A DNA stretch of 64,000 nucleotides from Auanema rhodensis (lineage: Eukaryota; Nematoda; Chromadorea; Rhabditida; Rhabditidae), in NCBI GenBank assembly GCA_964057225.1, contig OZ059896.1, forward strand, positions 7,998,001-8,062,000, read 5' to 3'. Positions 16,641-26,425 of the stretch are shown one piece after another (positions within the stretch are counted from its first letter, which is position 1; each line of letters opens with the position of its first letter). Under the pieces are notes generated by a model. It was not told the DNA's origin. It made no database searches and saw only the letters and a list, made by a program, of their open reading frames with translations. The translations under genes and the position numbers were made by a program.

Positions 16641-18246
16641 TTTGGGATTGTGTGGAGCGCCACACACTTTTCAATCCGCAGTACGATACTTGCAATCTCT
16701 TGTTAGATGCAATCTGTTTGTATATCTAGATGATTTGCTAATAATTTCGAACTCAGTTGAAGAACATTTAAGAGATATACAAAAAGTGCTGAAAAAGGTC
16801 ACTGAACTAGGGTTAAAAATTAAGTTATCTAAATGTTGCTTTGCAGCCACTGAAGTAAAATTTTTGGGTTTTGTAATAGGTAGAAATGGTGTTAAACCAG
16901 ATCCTGCTAAGATACAGGCTGTTTCCGAATTTCCAAATCCAAGTACAGTTACGGCTGTCAGATCCTTTCTAGGTATGACTAACTATTTTCGACGGTTTAT
17001 TCAAAATTATGCCGGAATAGCTGAGCCATTGTATAAGTTAACACATAAGGATACTCCTTTTGAGTGGAAATCGGAACATGCAGACGCGTTTAAAACTTTA
17101 AAAACATTACTGTGTACTGCCCCTGTACTGATACCTCCTAAAGCAGACCAACCTTTTGTTATAGAAAGTGATGGCAGTATGATCGTTGTGGGAGCAGTTT
17201 TATTGCAATCAGCAGAGAAAAATTCTCCATTACACCCGATTGCGTTCGCTAGTAGAAAGTTGACTCCAGCGGAACGGAAATATCCTCCTATTGAAGTTGA
17301 AGCACTCGGTTTAGTCTTTGCTCTTCAACAATTCCGTACCTATGTATTAGGAGTACCTACCACAGTTATCACAGATCACCGCCCATTAACCAGTTTAATG
17401 TCGCGTAAAGATCTCATAGGTAGATTAGCCAAGTATCAACTAATGATACAAGATTTCAACATAAAGATTGAATATCGTCCTGGCAAATTAAACAGTGTCT
17501 GTGATGTTCTTTCCAGGTATATAGGAAACGAAGCAAATGACAGTCGTCCTACAAAACCAAAGGACAAAGTAAAACCTGTTGATGCTTTCATTGCTCATAT
17601 TACAACTATTTCTTCTATTGACCAACTAAATTGTGAAGAAATACGGAAAGTTCAAGCTGGAGTTCCCTGGATTCGCGAAGCACTTTCTCAAATTAATAAT
17701 GATAACTGTCCGGCTAATATATCAGACCGGTATGAAGAACGAGAAAGCATATTACATGCAAAACAGGCAAAAAATTATTTAAAACCATCTATTATTTTGC
17801 CTCGAAACGACAAAATAACTGATGTTGTTATCAAGTTTTTCCATGAAGATTCCAAAATTGGTGCACACCTAGGTATAAATAAATCTGCTGATGCGATTCG
17901 ACGACGATTCTTTTGGACTAATATGGTTCCACAAATAACTGAATTTATTAATCGTTGTACAAAATGTGCAAGTAGGAAATCTAACCCACACCAATCGTAT
18001 ATTCAACCTATGGGAAGATTTGTTATACCCGAAAAGCCATTTGATCGTATTCATGTAGATATACTAGGTCCTTTACCTCGCACTAATGATGGACATCGAT
18101 ACATCTTGAGTATTCAAGACGCTTTTAGTAAATGGGGAACAACTTGCCTATTAATAACACAAACGGCTACTGAAATCACAAAAGCGTTTGTAATTAGATT
18201 TGTTTTCATATATGGACCACCAATGAGTATGATAACCTTTTTTTAG
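16641..18246 (+). pseudogene. Gypsy pol fragment: RT, RNase H, integrase N-half
   Basis: Open frame continuing from satellite DNA, with no native start. It begins at GLCGAPHTFQ, followed by the RT active site FVYLDDLLI, the RT thumb (RSFLGMTNYFRRFI), RNase H (ESDGSMIVVGAVLLQ, then TDHRPL and LSRY), the integrase zinc domain (H..H..C..C, WTNMVPQITEFINRCTKC) and the first catalytic Asp (RIHVDILGPL). At 18230-18246 it hits a stop just after IYGPPMSMI, where the second catalytic Asp block should follow. Residues carrying the second Asp and the catalytic Glu are missing. Confidence 0.88.
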
Positions 18247-18854
18247 AAGAAGCTCTCTCTTCATTCGTGAATGAACAACAAACTAACTGGGATTTACACT
18301 TACCCAAAGTTATGTTCGCGATCAATACGTTACCAAACTCATCAACATATATTAGTCCATATGTTGTATTATTTGGTCGGGATGCAAGACTTCCTATTGA
18401 CCATCAATTGCCTGGAAATAATCTTCAAACTGAAGAACCAGCCAATCCTACAGAAGATTTTGTAAATAGATCGCTAATACAAAATGAAAGCACATCTAAT
18501 ATAGTAAAAGATAGAATTGAAACATGCACAAAGAAGAATGAACAATGGTACAATACACGAAATAGAACACAAAATAAAGAAATTCAGGTAAATGACTTAG
18601 TTATGATAAAAGTGAATTCTACTCGAAACAAACTAACACCTTCATTCGAAGGGCCTTATTTAGTTACAGCAGTTCAAAGATCTTTCGTCGTGGTTCAAAC
18701 AGATAAAGAAAAAGCAGAAGAGTACACAAGGACTTCGTCAAACCTTACCAACGAACAACATCTATTCCGGTTATCACAATTTCTTGAAGGTAGTTTTTTT
18801 TTTAACAAAATCAAATTGTTGAAATTTTTTTATTTTATTTTGTGCCATTTCTGA
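18247..18854 (+). pseudogene. Gypsy pol fragment: integrase C-terminal part
   Basis: Resumes in another frame with EEALSSFVNEQQTNWD and continues through the integrase C-terminal region (LPKVMFAINTLPNSST, then VLFGRDARLPID, then NDLVMIKVNSTRNK). Compared with the usual order, roughly 60-70 codons are absent between this part and the preceding frame. The tail of the frame runs into T-rich sequence with no known domain. Confidence 0.8.
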
Positions 18855-19387
18855 TTGTAACACTTCTTTGTTGTTGATTGATTTTCTCTGAGAAGTCTGC
18901 TATTGTTTTACAAGGGTTTGTTTTATTACTCGAACTCTCATTGAGTAGATTTTTTTCAACATTCTCTTGTGAATCTTGCTATTTTTTATGCTTAATGATT
19001 ACTTGTATTCACCTTATGGACATTAGTCATACGGGTTAAACGAGTTTTCATTTTTTTGTACAGAACGGGCTCGACCTATTCTCAGGGTAACACCGTACCT
19101 GTACAACTCAAGAAAATGAACGACTATATCACAGTCGAATGGTTTAGAAGCAAAGCTCTCGTTTGCAAGCATTTTACTACTCAAGTGAATGGAATAGAAT
19201 CTACTCGATACTACATTTCGAATTCAACAAACTTGAAGAGACAATAGCTAAACTTTCAAATCGTATTGTATACATTTTTTTTTATCCACTACACCATGAT
19301 TTTTTTTTCCAACATCCAACTATCTTAAAAAGTGAATTAATTTATTTTGTTTTTGAACGAGGACTTTCAACTTTTTAAGGTGGGGGA
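18855..19387 (+). other. Gypsy 3' region without recognised gene
   Basis: T-rich noncoding-looking sequence with short open frames (for example 19056-19247) that I cannot assign. It ends in a purine run ggtggggga at 19379-19387, which fits a polypurine tract directly before the LTR. Confidence 0.55.
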
Positions 19388-19783
19388 TGTCACATCTGCA
19401 AGCACATGGTAAACATGTGCGCGCTATTCAAATAGCGGGAGCCTGAACAAGCCCCGCCTACAACATGGGACACACATGACACTCTTGCTTCTGGCCTAAC
19501 CCAGATAGGTTGTCTTATAGTCATGTGAGTCTCATCTCTTTATCATCTATATATATACTCTATTTAATACTTTATTATATCTTTTTATATTCTTTCTTAA
19601 TGTAATTCTTATATTGTATTTTCTTGTTATCTGATAATGAATCCTTTTCTCTTTGAGTATTTGTCTTAATAAGGAAATCGGGGCGTTCGGGTCTGCCTAC
19701 CTAAGGAACAAGGTAGAAGTACATATATCTTCCGACCATGAAAAGACGGGAAGAAACGATATGTAACGGATCAAATGGTAACA
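19388..19783 (+). repeat. Probable Gypsy 3' LTR
   Basis: Begins TGTCAC right after the purine tract and is taken to end ...GGTAACA, giving a TGT..ACA border. There is no second LTR copy in the window to confirm the right end. Contains a TATATATA stretch near 19548. Confidence 0.5.
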
Positions 19784-19961
19784 GCTACCTTTTTGAATGT
19801 ATTTTTATTGATATTGTTGAATGCACCCAGGAAAAAACTCAAATACAGTCCTGTGCGATGAAGGTTGCACACCCCTATGTTAGAGGCCCCAGAATTCCCC
19901 TTCAAACTACAAAAAAATTTTTTTTTTTAATTTCAAAAAGTTTGCGAGTTCATATAGTATA

Positions 19962-20808
19962 CAGTCATGTGTAAAAGAAAAAGGGCAAAACTTTCGAATG
20001 GTCTCCTGAAGTAGTGAGACTACAAAAAATTAAAAACTATGAAAAATAGAAATGGTGAGCAGACCACAAATCGAAAAATGCAAAAAAAACCAAAAAATTA
20101 AGACTTTATTAATATTTTGTCGGATACCCGAAATTATCAATCACAGCTTTGAGCCTTCTATTCATCGAATTGACGAGCTTCTTCAAAATACCCGGAGAAG
20201 TTTCTCGCCAGAGGATTCTTAGGCATCTGAACTTCTCGTCCTTGTTCGATGACGGAAATTGAGCCGCCCTTCTTCCCAAATCTCTCCATAGATGTTCGAT
20301 CGGATTCAGATCGGTTCTTCAATTCTGGATGACGTCTTCAATTCTGGATGACGTCAATTCTGGATGACGTTGAGCCAAGCGGACGATGGTGTTGTCCTGT
20401 GATGGTGTGGTCTTCGGTGGGCGCCCTGGTTTTGTATTCTTTATCATTGCTACTCCTTGGCTGTGATCCTTGATGATGGCTTGAACGCAGCTCTTCGAGA
20501 TAGCCGTAAAAGCAGCAATTTTTCGGGTTGCAAACCCTTCGTCTTTGAGCCTGAGGACTGTCTCCCTCATCTCGTTGCTGTATCTTCTGCCTTGAACCAT
20601 CTAAATTTGCATATTAAAAATGAAGCTGAATCATTTTAATTTCCAAAATAATACATTTCAAAGTTAGTTTTAAAAAATGAATTCAGCTTCATTTTTTAGC
20701 AACATAATTCCTAGCCATTATCGATTTTTTTCAGATTCCTAAATTGTAGTCTGAGCTCCAGATTCTAATATTTTCTAAATCTTGCCCTTTTTCTTTTACA
20801 CATGACTG
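19962..20808 (-). mobile_element. Inner Tc1/mariner-like element, internally deleted
   Basis: 847 bp bounded by 27-bp inverted repeats starting CAGTCATGTGTAAAAGAAAA (19962-19988 and 20782-20808) and flanked by TA on both sides. It carries a broken transposase on the minus strand. Confidence 0.85.
20112..20600 (-). pseudogene. Tc1-like transposase, middle deleted
   Basis: The minus-strand N-terminal 90 or so residues (MVQGRRYSNEMRETVL, then TRKIAAFTAISKSCVQAII, then GRPPKTTPSQD) form the paired-type helix-turn-helix DNA-binding domain of Tc1 transposases. After RIEDVIQN the frame ends. The C-terminal piece is found at about 20112-20317 (DLNPIEHLWRDLGRR, then NRRLKAVIDNFGYPTKY), carrying the third catalytic acidic residue. 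The central catalytic region with the first two Asp residues is missing. A 16-bp string caattctggatgacgt occurs three times at the deletion point (about 20318-20371). Confidence 0.85.
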
Positions 20809-21337
20809 TATATTCAGTCAAAATATATGTTAATATAACTAAAACTGATTTCAATATTATTTTTCTAAATTTATAAGGAAAAATAGTGTTTTTTGACTAT
20901 TTTGAATAATTCATCTTAATATAACAAAATTTGAGATTAGGAAAGAAGTTAATTCATTAGAAATATTTTAAAATGATTCTAAGCACAAAGCTCAATCAAT
21001 AACAAAGTTTTTGTCTGCAACATAGCTTCAAGCAAGTAAGCTTCAACATCTGAATCTAACTTGGTTAACGTACAACCAAATTCTCCCGTTTAAAAGAAAA
21101 ATTGACGTTTAGTGTACTCCTAACATTCTATCAAAAAATTGTTTCTGAAATCTTGATGAAACTTCTGAAATTCACGAAAGAAGACTTAAAGCAGTTTATG
21201 AAAATTTCGAAGACTTCAGAAAATACTTTTAAACATGATTTTTAAAATGTTTTAAACTTTTTCTAAATTCATTATCGTTTTTTAACATTCAAACACAGGA
21301 CTGTATGTGTTATAGTAAATGCTGTTATGTTATAGTA

Positions 21338-21510
21338 AATGCATGTTATAGTAAATGCTGTTAATCGTCGATCTGATTTCCGTAAAGATATTTGAAAGAA
21401 TCCTGATACTAAGTCGAAGTTTGTGAAGAATTTAGCTCCCGCTGCCATGTCAACTATGTCCGAAATGCTTGGTATTACATATGTTTGTTTGCGTGTTACG
21501 TTATTTAAGG
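21338..21510 (-). pseudogene. Gypsy RT fragment, copy 1
   Basis: Shortened duplicate of the RT fragment at 23962-24431, covering the block around VDMAAGAKFFTNFDLVSG. It ends at the same tRNA junction. Confidence 0.75.
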
Positions 21511-21525
21511 CTGCGCTACGGAAGC
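21511..21525 (-). pseudogene. tRNA-Met 5' fragment fused to Gypsy
   Basis: Only the first 15 nt of the tRNA (gcttccgtagcgcag on the minus strand) remain, joined directly to Gypsy RT coding sequence. Confidence 0.75.
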
Positions 21526-21654
21526 CACAAGCACACGGTTTTCGCAGAGTTCTTAGTAGGATTCTTAGTAGCTAGAACATGCAACCAACAAGATAAACTA
21601 TTAAAATGAAGTAACATCTTTTGTATCAGAAAAATCGAGGGAAACGAAAAGGAT

Positions 21655-21727
21655 TGCTCCCGGTGAGGCTCGAACTCACGACCTTCAGATTATGAGACTG
21701 ACGCGCTGCCTACTGCGCTACGGAAGC
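21655..21727 (-). tRNA. tRNA-Met(CAU)
   Basis: Identical to the consensus of the plus-strand arrays although the flanks differ. Confidence 0.92.
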
Positions 21728-21941
21728 CACAATCCCTGTGTTTCCGCAGAGTTCTTAGTAGGATTCTTAGTAGCTAGAACATGCAACCAACAAGATAAAC
21801 TATTAAAATGAAGTAACATCTTTTGTTTTCGCAGAGTTCTTAGTAGGATTCTTAGTAGCTAGAACATGCAACCAACAAGATAAACTATTAAAATGAAGTA
21901 ACATCTTTTGTATCAGAAAAATCGAGGGAAACGAAAAGGAT

Positions 21942-22014
21942 TGCTCCCGGTGAGGCTCGAACTCACGACCTTCAGATTATGAGACTGACGCGCTGCCTAC
22001 TGCGCTACGGAAGC
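21942..22014 (-). tRNA. tRNA-Met(CAU)
   Basis: Consensus copy, 287 bp from its neighbour. Confidence 0.92.
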
Positions 22015-22228
22015 CACAATCCCTGTGTTTCCGCAGAGTTCTTAGTAGGATTCTTAGTAGCTAGAACATGCAACCAACAAGATAAACTATTAAAATGAAG
22101 TAACATCTTTTGTTTTCGCAGAGTTCTTAGTAGGATTCTTAGTAGCTAGAACATGCAACCAACAAGATAAACTATTAAAATGAAGTAACATCTTTTGTAT
22201 CAGAAAAATCGAGGGAAACGAAAAGGAT

Positions 22229-22301
22229 TGCTCCCGGTGAGGCTCGAACTCACGACCTTCAGATTATGAGACTGACGCGCTGCCTACTGCGCTACGGAAG
22301 C
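22229..22301 (-). tRNA. tRNA-Met(CAU)
   Basis: Consensus copy. Confidence 0.92.
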
Positions 22302-22515
22302 CACAATCCCTGTGTTTCCGCAGAGTTCTTAGTAGGATTCTTAGTAGCTAGAACATGCAACCAACAAGATAAACTATTAAAATGAAGTAACATCTTTTGT
22401 TTTCGCAGAGTTCTTAGTAGGATTCTTAGTAGCTAGAACATGCAACCAACAAGATAAACTATTAAAATGAAGTAACATCTTTTGTATCAGAAAAATCGAG
22501 GGAAACGAAAAGGAT

Positions 22516-22588
22516 TGCTCCCGGTGAGGCTCGAACTCACGACCTTCAGATTATGAGACTGACGCGCTGCCTACTGCGCTACGGAAGC
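22516..22588 (-). tRNA. tRNA-Met(CAU)
   Basis: Consensus copy; the minisatellite begins about 40 bp beyond it. Confidence 0.92.
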
Positions 22589-22629
22589 CACAATCCCTGT
22601 GTTTCCGCAGAGTTCTTAGTCGTGTCGTT

Positions 22630-23195
22630 AGTCGGTGCTCTTCGTCGTCAGTCCTGGAGATTCTGGTCCTCGGTCGTCGGTGCTCTTCGTCGTCAGTCCT
22701 GGAGATTCTGGTCCTCGGTCGTCGGTGCTCTTCGTCGTCAGTCCTGGAGATTCTGGTCCTCGGTCGTCGGTGCTCTTCGTCGTCAGTCCTGGAGATTCTG
22801 GTCCTCGGTCGTCGGTGCTCTTCGTCGTCAGTCCTGGAGATTCTGGTCCTCGGTCGTCGGTGCTCTTCGTCGTCAGTCTTGGAGATTCTGGTCCTCGGTC
22901 GTCGGTGCTCTTCGTCGTCAGTCCTGGAGATTCTGGTCCTCGGTCGTCGGTGCTCTTCGTCGTCAGTCCTGGAGATTCTGGTCCTCGGTCGTCGGTGCTC
23001 TTCGTCGTCAGTCCTGGAGATTCTGGTCCTCGGTCGTCGGTGCTCTTCGTCGTCAGTCCTGGAGATTCTGGTCCTCGGTCGTCGGTGCTCTTCGTCGTCA
23101 GTCCTGGAGATTCTGGTCCTCGGTCGTCGGTGCTCTTCGTCGTCAGTCCTGGAGATTCTGGTCCTCGGTCGTCGGTGCTCTTCGTCGTCAGTCCT
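22630..23195. repeat. 45-bp minisatellite, copy 1 (about 13 units)
   Basis: GC-rich 45-bp unit (core ggtgctcttcgtcgtcag, then tcctggagattctgg) repeated about 13 times and nearly invariant; one unit has tcttgg for tcctgg. Because 45 is a multiple of 3, long frames stay open on both strands, giving repeats such as RTDDEEHRRPRTRIS. No start context or splice support makes these genes. Confidence 0.92.
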
Positions 23196-23961
23196 GTAAA
23201 AATGAAGCTGAATCATTTTAATTTCCAAAATAATACATTTCAAAGTTAGTTTTAAAAAATGAATTCAGCTTCATTTTTTAGCAACATAATTCCTAGCCAT
23301 TATCGATTTTTTTCAGATTCCTAAATTGTAGTCTGAGCTCCAGATTCTAATATTTTCTAAATCTTGCCCTTTTTCTTTTACACATGACTGTATATTCAGT
23401 CAAAATATATGTTAATATAACTAAAACTGATTTCAATATTATTTTTCTAAATTTATAAGGAAAAATAGTGTTTTTTGACTATTTTGAATAATTCATCTTA
23501 ATATAACAAAATTTGAGATTAGGAAAGAAGTTAATTCATTAGAAATATTTTAAAATGATTCTAAGCACAAAGCTCAATCAATAACAAAGTTTTTGTCTGC
23601 AACATAGCTTCAAGCAAGTAAGCTTCAACATCTGAATCTAACTTGGTTAACGTACAACCAAATTCTCCCGTTTAAAAGAAAAATTGACGTTTAGTGTACT
23701 CCTAACATTCTATCAAAAAATTGTTTCTGAAATCTTGATGAAACTTCTGAAATTCACGAAAGAAGACTTAAAGCAGTTTATGAAAATTTCGAAGACTTCA
23801 GAAAATACTTTTAAACATGATTTTTAAAATGTTTTAAACTTTTTCTAAATTCATTATCGTTTTTTAACATTCAAAATATATTTTTTCTAAATTTTTGTAG
23901 TTTGTCTGAGAAGGTATAAGGGTTTCTAGTGGGTGTGCAACCTTCATCGCACAGGACTGTA

Positions 23962-24431
23962 TGTGAACTAAGAGCTAAGCTTCATTCCTTGTCGTCTAAC
24001 TATTAGTCGTAAGAATTTCACTTCTGGTTGTGCAAAAGCGCATTTCTTGAGCTTTATTTTCATTCCTAATTTTTCTACTGCGTGCAATAATTCGTCGATG
24101 TCTTAGAGATGTTGTTCTCTTGTATCTGATATGACTAATAGATCGTCCAGGTAGACAAATAGTTTGCAAGAACATTTACTTTGCAAGTATCTTACAGCTG
24201 TTTGAAATGTATGTGGGGCTCCACAGAGACCCATAGGCATACGTTTGTATTGATACGTGCCTGATGTTATAGTAAATGCTGTTAATCGTCGATCTGATTT
24301 CCGTAAAGATATTTGAAAGAATCCTGATACTAAGTCGAAGTTTGTGAAGAATTTAGCTCCCGCTGCCATGTCAACTATGTCCGAAATGCTTGGTATTACA
24401 TATGTTTGTTTGCGTGTTACGTTATTTAAGG
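23962..24431 (-). pseudogene. Gypsy RT fragment, copy 2
   Basis: On the minus strand it encodes RT residues from about LNNVTRKQTYVIPSISDIVD through AAGAKFFTNFDLVSGFFQ and MPMGLCGAPHTFQ to the active site FVYLDDLLVI. It runs on past an in-frame stop after REQHL into the thumb region (DELLHAVEKLGMKIKLKKC). It is broken and has no neighbours from its own element. Its upstream end is joined to the first 15 nt of a tRNA-Met. Confidence 0.85.
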
Positions 24432-24446
24432 CTGCGCTACGGAAGC
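24432..24446 (-). pseudogene. tRNA-Met 5' fragment fused to Gypsy
   Basis: Same 15-nt tRNA remnant and junction as at 21511-21525. Confidence 0.75.
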
Positions 24447-24575
24447 CACAAGCACACGGTTTTCGCAGAGTTCTTAGTAGGATTCTTAGTAGCTAGAACA
24501 TGCAACCAACAAGATAAACTATTAAAATGAAGTAACATCTTTTGTATCAGAAAAATCGAGGGAAACGAAAAGGAT

Positions 24576-24648
24576 TGCTCCCGGTGAGGCTCGAACTCAC
24601 GACCTTCAGATTATGAGACTGACGCGCTGCCTACTGCGCTACGGAAGC
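24576..24648 (-). tRNA. tRNA-Met(CAU)
   Basis: Consensus copy. Confidence 0.92.
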
Positions 24649-24862
24649 CACAATCCCTGTGTTTCCGCAGAGTTCTTAGTAGGATTCTTAGTAGCTAGAA
24701 CATGCAACCAACAAGATAAACTATTAAAATGAAGTAACATCTTTTGTTTTCGCAGAGTTCTTAGTAGGATTCTTAGTAGCTAGAACATGCAACCAACAAG
24801 ATAAACTATTAAAATGAAGTAACATCTTTTGTATCAGAAAAATCGAGGGAAACGAAAAGGAT

Positions 24863-24935
24863 TGCTCCCGGTGAGGCTCGAACTCACGACCTTCAGATTA
24901 TGAGACTGACGCGCTGCCTACTGCGCTACGGAAGC
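24863..24935 (-). tRNA. tRNA-Met(CAU)
   Basis: Consensus copy. Confidence 0.92.
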
Positions 24936-24974
24936 CACAATCCCTGTGTTTCCGCAGAGTTCTTAGTCGTGTCG

Positions 24975-25606
24975 TTAGTCGGTGCTCTTCGTCGTCAGTC
25001 CTGGAGATTCTGGTCCTCGGTCGTCGGTGCTCTTCGTCGTCAGTCCTGGAGATTCTGGTCCTCGGTCGTCGGTGCTCTTCGTCGTCAGTCCTGGAGATTC
25101 TGGTCCTCGGTCGTCGGTGCTCTTCGTCGTCAGTCCTGGAGATTCTGGTCCTCGGTCGTCGGTGCTCTTCGTCGTCAGTCCTGGAGATTCTGGTCCTCGG
25201 TCGTCGGTGCTCTTCGTCGTCAGTCCTGGAGATTCTGGTCCTCGGTCGTCGGTGCTCTTCGTCGTCAGTCCTGGAGATTCTGTTCCTCGGTCGTCGGTGC
25301 TCTTCGTCGTCAGTCCTGGAGATTCTGTTCCTCGGTCGTCGGTGCTCTTCGTCGTCAGTCCTGGAGATTCTGTTCCTCGGTCGTCGGTGCTCTTCGTCGT
25401 CAGTCCTGGAGATTCTGTTCCTCGGTCGTCGGTGCTCTTCGTCGTCAGTCCTGGAGATTCTGTTCCTCGGTCGTCGGTGCTCTTCGTCGTCAGTCCTGGA
25501 GATTCTGTTCCTCGGTCGTCGGTGCTCTTCGTCGTCAGTCCTGGAGATTCTGTTCCTCGGTCGTCGGTGCTCTTCGTCGTCAGTCCTGGAGATTCTGTTC
25601 CTCGGT
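24975..25606. repeat. 45-bp minisatellite, copy 2 (14 units)
   Basis: The first six units read gattctggtcc and the last eight gattctgttcc, a clean switch that marks two expansion events. Open frames here are a by-product of the period. Confidence 0.92.
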
Positions 25607-25639
25607 TCTGATTCCGTAACTTTAACCTTTTGATCACAT

Positions 25640-25715
25640 CAGCAACCTGTGGGATTCGAACTCGGACTGTTTGAGTGCCAGTCTGTCATCTTATCCTTTC
25701 GGCTATTGACCACAT
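25640..25715 (-). pseudogene. Degenerate tRNA-like element with A and B boxes
   Basis: On the minus strand, TAGCCGAAAGG (25695-25705) fits a pol III A box and GAGTTCGAATCCC (25651-25663) a B box, at tRNA-like spacing. An anticodon-like hairpin lies between them, but acceptor and T stems do not pair well. It could be a tRNA pseudogene or the head of a tRNA-derived SINE. Confidence 0.45.
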
Positions 25716-26425
25716 TTTTATATAAAAGATAACTGTATGATAAAATATAAAATGGATATATCATTTATACATTAAGATAATATAGGCTCACTATAATGGT
25801 ATGTTCAAGGCGTTATATCTGGTTGATATGTTAAATTTTCCGAATATTGATCAGTTTTTCAGGCTCTGGAAGACAAGCTATAAACATTCTATGACTTATC
25901 TAAGTCAGATTAATTTGTGGAAAACGAAAACGATTGCTCCCAGTGCGTCTCGAATATGGATATTCACTGAATCTAACCGAAATTATTAAATCAAACCCAA
26001 TAAATTTACTAACTTGTGGTAAAAAATGTTTTTTCCCTGTTTGAACTCTTGTTAGGCATGATATCATTGCTCTCGTTTTCAACCATGATTTAGAGAGCAA
26101 TATCATTAGATGAACCGAGAGCAACTCTTATCTTAAGGTTGCGTTGTAGAACGTGTTACCATCGTGTTTCTATTGATTATGTTCCTGAATGCTTAAGCTG
26201 CTGTCAGTTTACAAGAGATAACTATTTAATCGTTTTATACTTCTTGTTTCGTGATTATATACTTAGCTACCTTTGATGTAGAACTGTTCGACAGAAACCA
26301 GCTACCAGTTTTTTGTCTAAAGTCTCAGTTTTCATTGTGTAGTATTTCCTCGTACTTGTATAATCATGGAATTTTGAAAGTTTTTTATTCATTTTATGAT
26401 TGTTATTTTTTGAGAGAGCTGGGTA
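25716..26425. other. Intergenic, with one tRNA-Met remnant
   Basis: AT-rich region upstream of the transporter gene. At 25921-25956 there is a decayed piece of the minus-strand tRNA-Met repeat (aaaacgaaaacgattgctcc, then cagtgcgtctcgaat). Nothing else is recognised. Confidence 0.6.

Larger units (their letters stand above)
16641..19783 (+). mobile_element. 5'-truncated Ty3/Gypsy retrotransposon
   Basis: Starts abruptly inside the RT domain at the tRNA-satellite junction and runs through RNase H, a damaged integrase, a tail and a probable 3' LTR. No 5' LTR, gag or protease is present, so it is a dead remnant. A second Gypsy fragment of related sequence lies on the minus strand at 23962-24431. 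Confidence 0.85.
21526..22629 (-). repeat. Diverged tRNA-Met repeat array, copy 1
   Basis: Repeat of about 287 bp containing one tRNA-Met and two copies of a spacer around ttcttagtagctagaac. The spacer is recognisably related to that of the 192-bp arrays but clearly diverged. It holds four complete tRNAs on the minus strand. Confidence 0.88.
20617..23195. repeat. Segmental duplication, copy 1
   Basis: Block order: right half of the nested Tc1 elements (20617-21304), Gypsy RT fragment (about 21338-21510), minus-strand tRNA-Met repeats (21511-22620), 45-bp minisatellite (22630-23195). The same order repeats in 23196-25606. Copy 1 has internal deletions in the Tc1 terminus and the Gypsy part and a triplicated tgttatagtaaatgc string at 21305-21358. 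Confidence 0.85.
19846..23959. mobile_element. Outer Tc1-like element, split and rearranged
   Basis: A 29-bp terminal inverted repeat beginning CAGTCCTGTGCGATGAAGG lies at 19846-19874, with its inverted copy at 23931-23959, each flanked by TA. No transposase belongs to it, so it was a short non-autonomous element. It now spans more than 4 kb because a second element inserted into it and a segmental duplication was placed inside. A shortened right terminus is also left at about 21293-21304. Confidence 0.75.
24447..24974 (-). repeat. Diverged tRNA-Met repeat array, copy 2
   Basis: Two complete 287-bp type units, otherwise as in copy 1. Confidence 0.87.
23196..25606. repeat. Segmental duplication, copy 2
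   Basis: Repeats copy 1 from the same internal point of the inner Tc1 element (aaaaatgaagctgaatc). It keeps the full outer Tc1 terminus and a longer Gypsy RT fragment, but only two tRNA units. Its start is joined straight to the last minisatellite unit of copy 1. Confidence 0.85.

Noticed and set aside
22551..25637. Long repeat-protein ORFs in the minisatellites (both strands)
   Set aside because: They arise because 45 is divisible by three; several frames are open together and starts lie in tRNA or spacer sequence.
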